Assembly (NCBI GenBank): GCA_036971615.1
Contig: JAYKKR010000001.1
Span: 3,782,001 to 3,846,000, forward strand
Source of the DNA: Amyloporia xantha
Taxonomy: Eukaryota > Basidiomycota > Agaricomycetes > Polyporales > Adustoporiaceae
Direction of reading: 5' to 3'
DNA: 64,000 nucleotides
A program made the position numbers and the translations under genes. Shown one piece after another: positions 57,101 to 64,000 of this stretch. The notes under the pieces were generated by a model that was not told the origin of the DNA, did not search any database, and worked only from the letters and a program-made list of their open reading frames with translations. Each line of letters begins with the position of its first letter. Positions within the stretch are counted from its first letter, which is position 1.

Positions 57101-59896
57101 GCGTGAGGATGTAGAGACTGTCCTCCGAAATAGGCTGAAGAGAAAGACGGGCATAGAAGATCCTGTCATTGTCCCCAAGCACGCGGACTTCACCGGGGGA
57201 CCATTCACGGTAATATCATTTGCATTTGAATCGGAAGTGCTCCTCCAGATCATGTTTTACGGTATCTACAATATTCTCATCCTCACTGATGCGGAAGGCG
57301 CCACTCCCCCATCTTCGGAAGCAATCTTGGACCAACTCGTGCATCTGATCATGCTCGCCATCGTAGAGAAACCAGAAATTTTCAGTAGCCTCGCTGTTCG
57401 CAAGGAATTCGAAGAAGGCCAAACATTACTGGATATCTTGTCTGATTTCGAACATCATGACAAGTATAAAGCATATAAGGCCCGTGCTGATTGGATCTTG
57501 AACCAACTAGCTCAACACGAGCATGACGCCGTGCTCAGACGCAGACGTGTCATCGATGCTTCGACAGGTGATGCTATTGATCCTATGGACGCGAAGAAAC
57601 GTGCTGCAAAGGCAAGACAAGAGGCCATCATGAGGCAAATGAAACAGCAGCAAGCTAGTTTCGTGACCAATTTCGAAGATATAGACGAGGATGATGATGA
57701 TGGTATTGGTGACGACCCCGAGATACCTGTTTCCTATGGCACCTGCATTGTCTGTCAAGAAGAACTCAACAACTCCAAAGCATTCGGATCTCTGGGATTT
57801 CTTCAGCCGAGCCGTTTACTCCGGCGTCATCCAGATGGTCAATACACTTATATCAACGAGGCGATTTCAGCTCCGGAATCTTTGGATCGAACGACAGACC
57901 ATGTTGTTGACGCTAGCTTCCCTCCTTCTGACAGTGATCTGAAGGATGCGAAGGCTCGTGGCCTTCACAACTTCGATGGATTCCCCTCACAGTATACCCG
58001 CTTTGGCCTCCATTCCTCAATTTGCAGTCATATGATGCATCTGGACTGTTTTACAGTATACAGCGGCTCGATAAGACAGCGCCATCGGGCGCAGGCTACT
58101 AGGAATCACCCTGAAAGCATTCCGCGGAAGGAATACATTTGCCCTCTGTGCAAGAGCCTGGGGAATGTCATTTTGCCAGTAGCTACGACTTCAACGCCTA
58201 CTGAACTTAACGTGCTACCCTTCACGGAATGGACACGTGCCGCCGGTATCAGCATTCTCAAATCAAAGGCTGACCCAATCCTTGAGTCCTTGCAAGTTTC
58301 GAAATGGTTCAGGAGAATTTGTCTTCTGGGGAGCTCAAGACACCATGTACCAACCTTTCTTGCGACTTCCAGATCGGGCGGATAACATGGAGGTGCACAA
58401 GATGGTCGATACTGTCATGGTTGTCGCGAAGAACATATCTCAGCAAACTCGACACCTACGCGATCGTGCAGAACCAGAACCTGGTGAGCGAGGTGCAGGT
58501 ATGTACCTTCCTGAGGAACTGGTCGGATACACAATCGCCTCGCTCGAGGTCGCACAGCGAGGTTTAGGTATAGCTGGATGCATCGCCGACAGCCTCACTG
58601 ACTCTCAGAACCGAATGATACGTGGATTGGTGACGTGCCTCACCAAACTGGTGGCTCTCAGCTTCAGAAACCGACCTGATGAGGGCCGTGATTCTATGCG
58701 ACATGCTATCATGAAGCGATTGCTGCCAGAGTGGAGCCGGGGGTCGTTAACTTCCTTCACTTACCCGCTACTCCTTCGTGATCCATTCACCATCCTAGTC
58801 GAGACTGCTGCTGTGGCTCCAGATATGCTGCGGCAGGTGCTCATCCTCACGTATTATGCCTGTCTGGCTCGGACAGTCATAGGCCTTGTCTACATCCTGA
58901 ACAAGACTCGCAGCCACTACGCTGCGAACCTCATGGAGCGTAGTCATGCAGATATCTTTGGCGATGTGCGCATGTTCTTCATGTCAGTCGTCAGGCATTC
59001 ACCGGTGTTCGAGCAAGCTGGCGATCTCGTCTTCCAAGCCTTCGGCGAGGCTCGTATTGAGAAGCTCTTGTACATGTTCACATTACCTTTCCTGCGCAAG
59101 GCTGCAATCTTATGCCGTGCCATGCTGCCATCTGCTTTCGCAACTTCACCGGCCACCGAGGACGCTTGTGAATATAAGCGGCTGTTGGCGACGCTGGACA
59201 TCCCTCCTTTATCCGATCTCCCGAATCAGGATACGTTGCAGACCGCTCTCTCTGTGTGGTGTCAACATTACGGCACTTCACACGCAGCGTCTCAATTGAA
59301 TTGCGGTGTCATCCTGGACTACCCGGTTGTCTACCGACTTGCACGACTTCCGTTGGTCTTGGATCATCTTTATCTTGACCAGGAAAAGATCATGACATGT
59401 CCTTGCTGCAAGACAGTGCCTCTTGATGCAGCCATCTGCCTCCTTTGCGGCTCGACGTGCTGTATGCAAAGTCACTGCTGTATGGACCACGAAAATCAGA
59501 GTCGTGGGGAATGTAATATGCATACGCGAGAGTATGTGCATCTTTCGATTTCCCAGTTCCCTATGCTCACTGTGAACAGATGTGCCGGTCCTATCGGGGT
59601 CTTTTTCCTCGTCAAACGTTGTTCTTTGCTGTACCTGTATGCTAATAATGGGACCTTCGGGCAATCACCTTATCTCGATGTTCACGGAGAAGTGGATGTG
59701 TCCATGAGGTGCGCTTCCTTGTCTGATCGACACAATGTTTTCTCTAACATGCTCATGAAGGCGTGGGCGTAGGCAGTATCTACACCACGCTAGGTGGGAG
59801 GAGGTGCGCAAGGTATGGCTGAACCATGGCGTACCGACCCTGATTGCGCGACGATTAGAGAGCACGGTTGATAGTGGGGGTTGGGAAACGTTGTAG
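54155..59896 (+). CDS. UBR1: UBR1, E3 ligase of the Arg/N-degron pathway, one-base frame break
   Basis: Exons 54155-54504, 54565-55553, 55613-56476, 56536-59531, 59580-59708 and 59773-59896; 1816 residues if one extra G (58296) is ignored. The UBR box (about 100-175) is intact: CGHIFKKGEACFRCKDCALD, CVLCSRCFEATDHADH, SGGCCDCGDVEAWR. The ClpS-like part follows (FSIIIWNDDKHSFEELTQLL). A RING-H2 begins at about 1139 (GTCIVCQEEL) and finishes with ICSHMMHLDCF and YICPLCKSLGN. The C-terminal UBLC region has CPCCKTVPLDAAICLLCGS and ends ARWEEVRKVWLNHGVPTLIA. UBR1 binds basic and bulky N-terminal residues and ubiquitylates the protein. At 58293-58300 the frame changes from ILESLQ to FRNGSGEFVFW without room for an intron; unshifted translation would stop at 58385 and lose about 470 residues. 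The first Met is one of several (54155, 54200). Confidence 0.9.
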
Positions 59897-59987
59897 TAAC
59901 GTTCGTTGGCAGCTGAAGTAACATTTGTATCACTTAGCATGTAGCATTTACGGTCATTATCAACGACTAATGTAGCCCGCTTGTTCA

Positions 59988-64000
<4,013 letters not shown>

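Noticed and set aside
58237..58296. Possible 51-bp intron in UBR1 (gtatca to ttgcaag with a CTGAC branch motif) to explain the frame break
   Set aside because: Its length is a multiple of three, so removing it does not change the frame, and it would delete the conserved ILKSKADPILESLQ segment.

Overview
The window is nuclear DNA of a filamentous basidiomycete, most likely an Agaricomycete. Evidence: genes are packed with introns of about 50-60 nt, there is an augmin HAUS1 protein, a MYND protein, F-box/LRR proteins of the mushroom type, and fast-evolving ORFan families that I recognise only from mushroom genomes. No bacterial or organellar operon structure is seen. I cannot fix the order or genus.

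Layout. (1) 1-10.4 kb is a GC-rich accessory block of co-oriented, partly decayed genes from Agaricomycete-restricted families (a large hypothetical protein, an HMG-box-like/disordered protein, a GRF-like zinc finger protein and a repeat-bearing protein). (2) 10.4-12.7 kb holds a tRNA-like sequence with Pol III A and B boxes and a 5'-truncated non-LTR retrotransposon (RNase H plus Cys/His knuckle, ending in AATAAA and a poly(A) tail). (3) 13.4-22.2 kb carries a PSP1-domain protein, RGP1 (Rab6-GEF subunit) and an F-box/LRR protein, all on the minus strand. (4) 22.6-25.4 kb is a dispersed repeat built of short perfect palindromes. (5) 25.6-42.5 kb carries HAUS1, CSN7, RSC1/2, a C2H2 factor, a GH71/GH99-like secreted protein, APC11, a foldback transposon with 119-bp perfect terminal inverted repeats, and a P-loop kinase. 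(6) 42.8-48.9 kb carries a GT25 glycosyltransferase, a MYND protein and a second F-box protein. (7) 50.8-62.3 kb is a dense housekeeping block: UTP18, TRS33/TRAPPC6, UBR1 and mitochondrial glutamyl-tRNA synthetase.

Exon maps were built by hand from GT/AG (twice GC/AG) splice sites and frame continuity; each summed to a whole number of codons. In three otherwise intact conserved genes (C2H2 factor, GH71/99-like protein, UBR1) one extra base breaks the frame; these may be assembly indels or young disablements. Functionally the window has several ubiquitin/NEDD8-system genes (CSN7, APC11, UBR1, two F-box proteins) and two Rab-GEF-related subunits (RGP1, TRS33), with no sign that they form a co-regulated cluster. 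The features least explained by known gene content are the palindrome-array repeat, the foldback element and the decayed GC-rich block.
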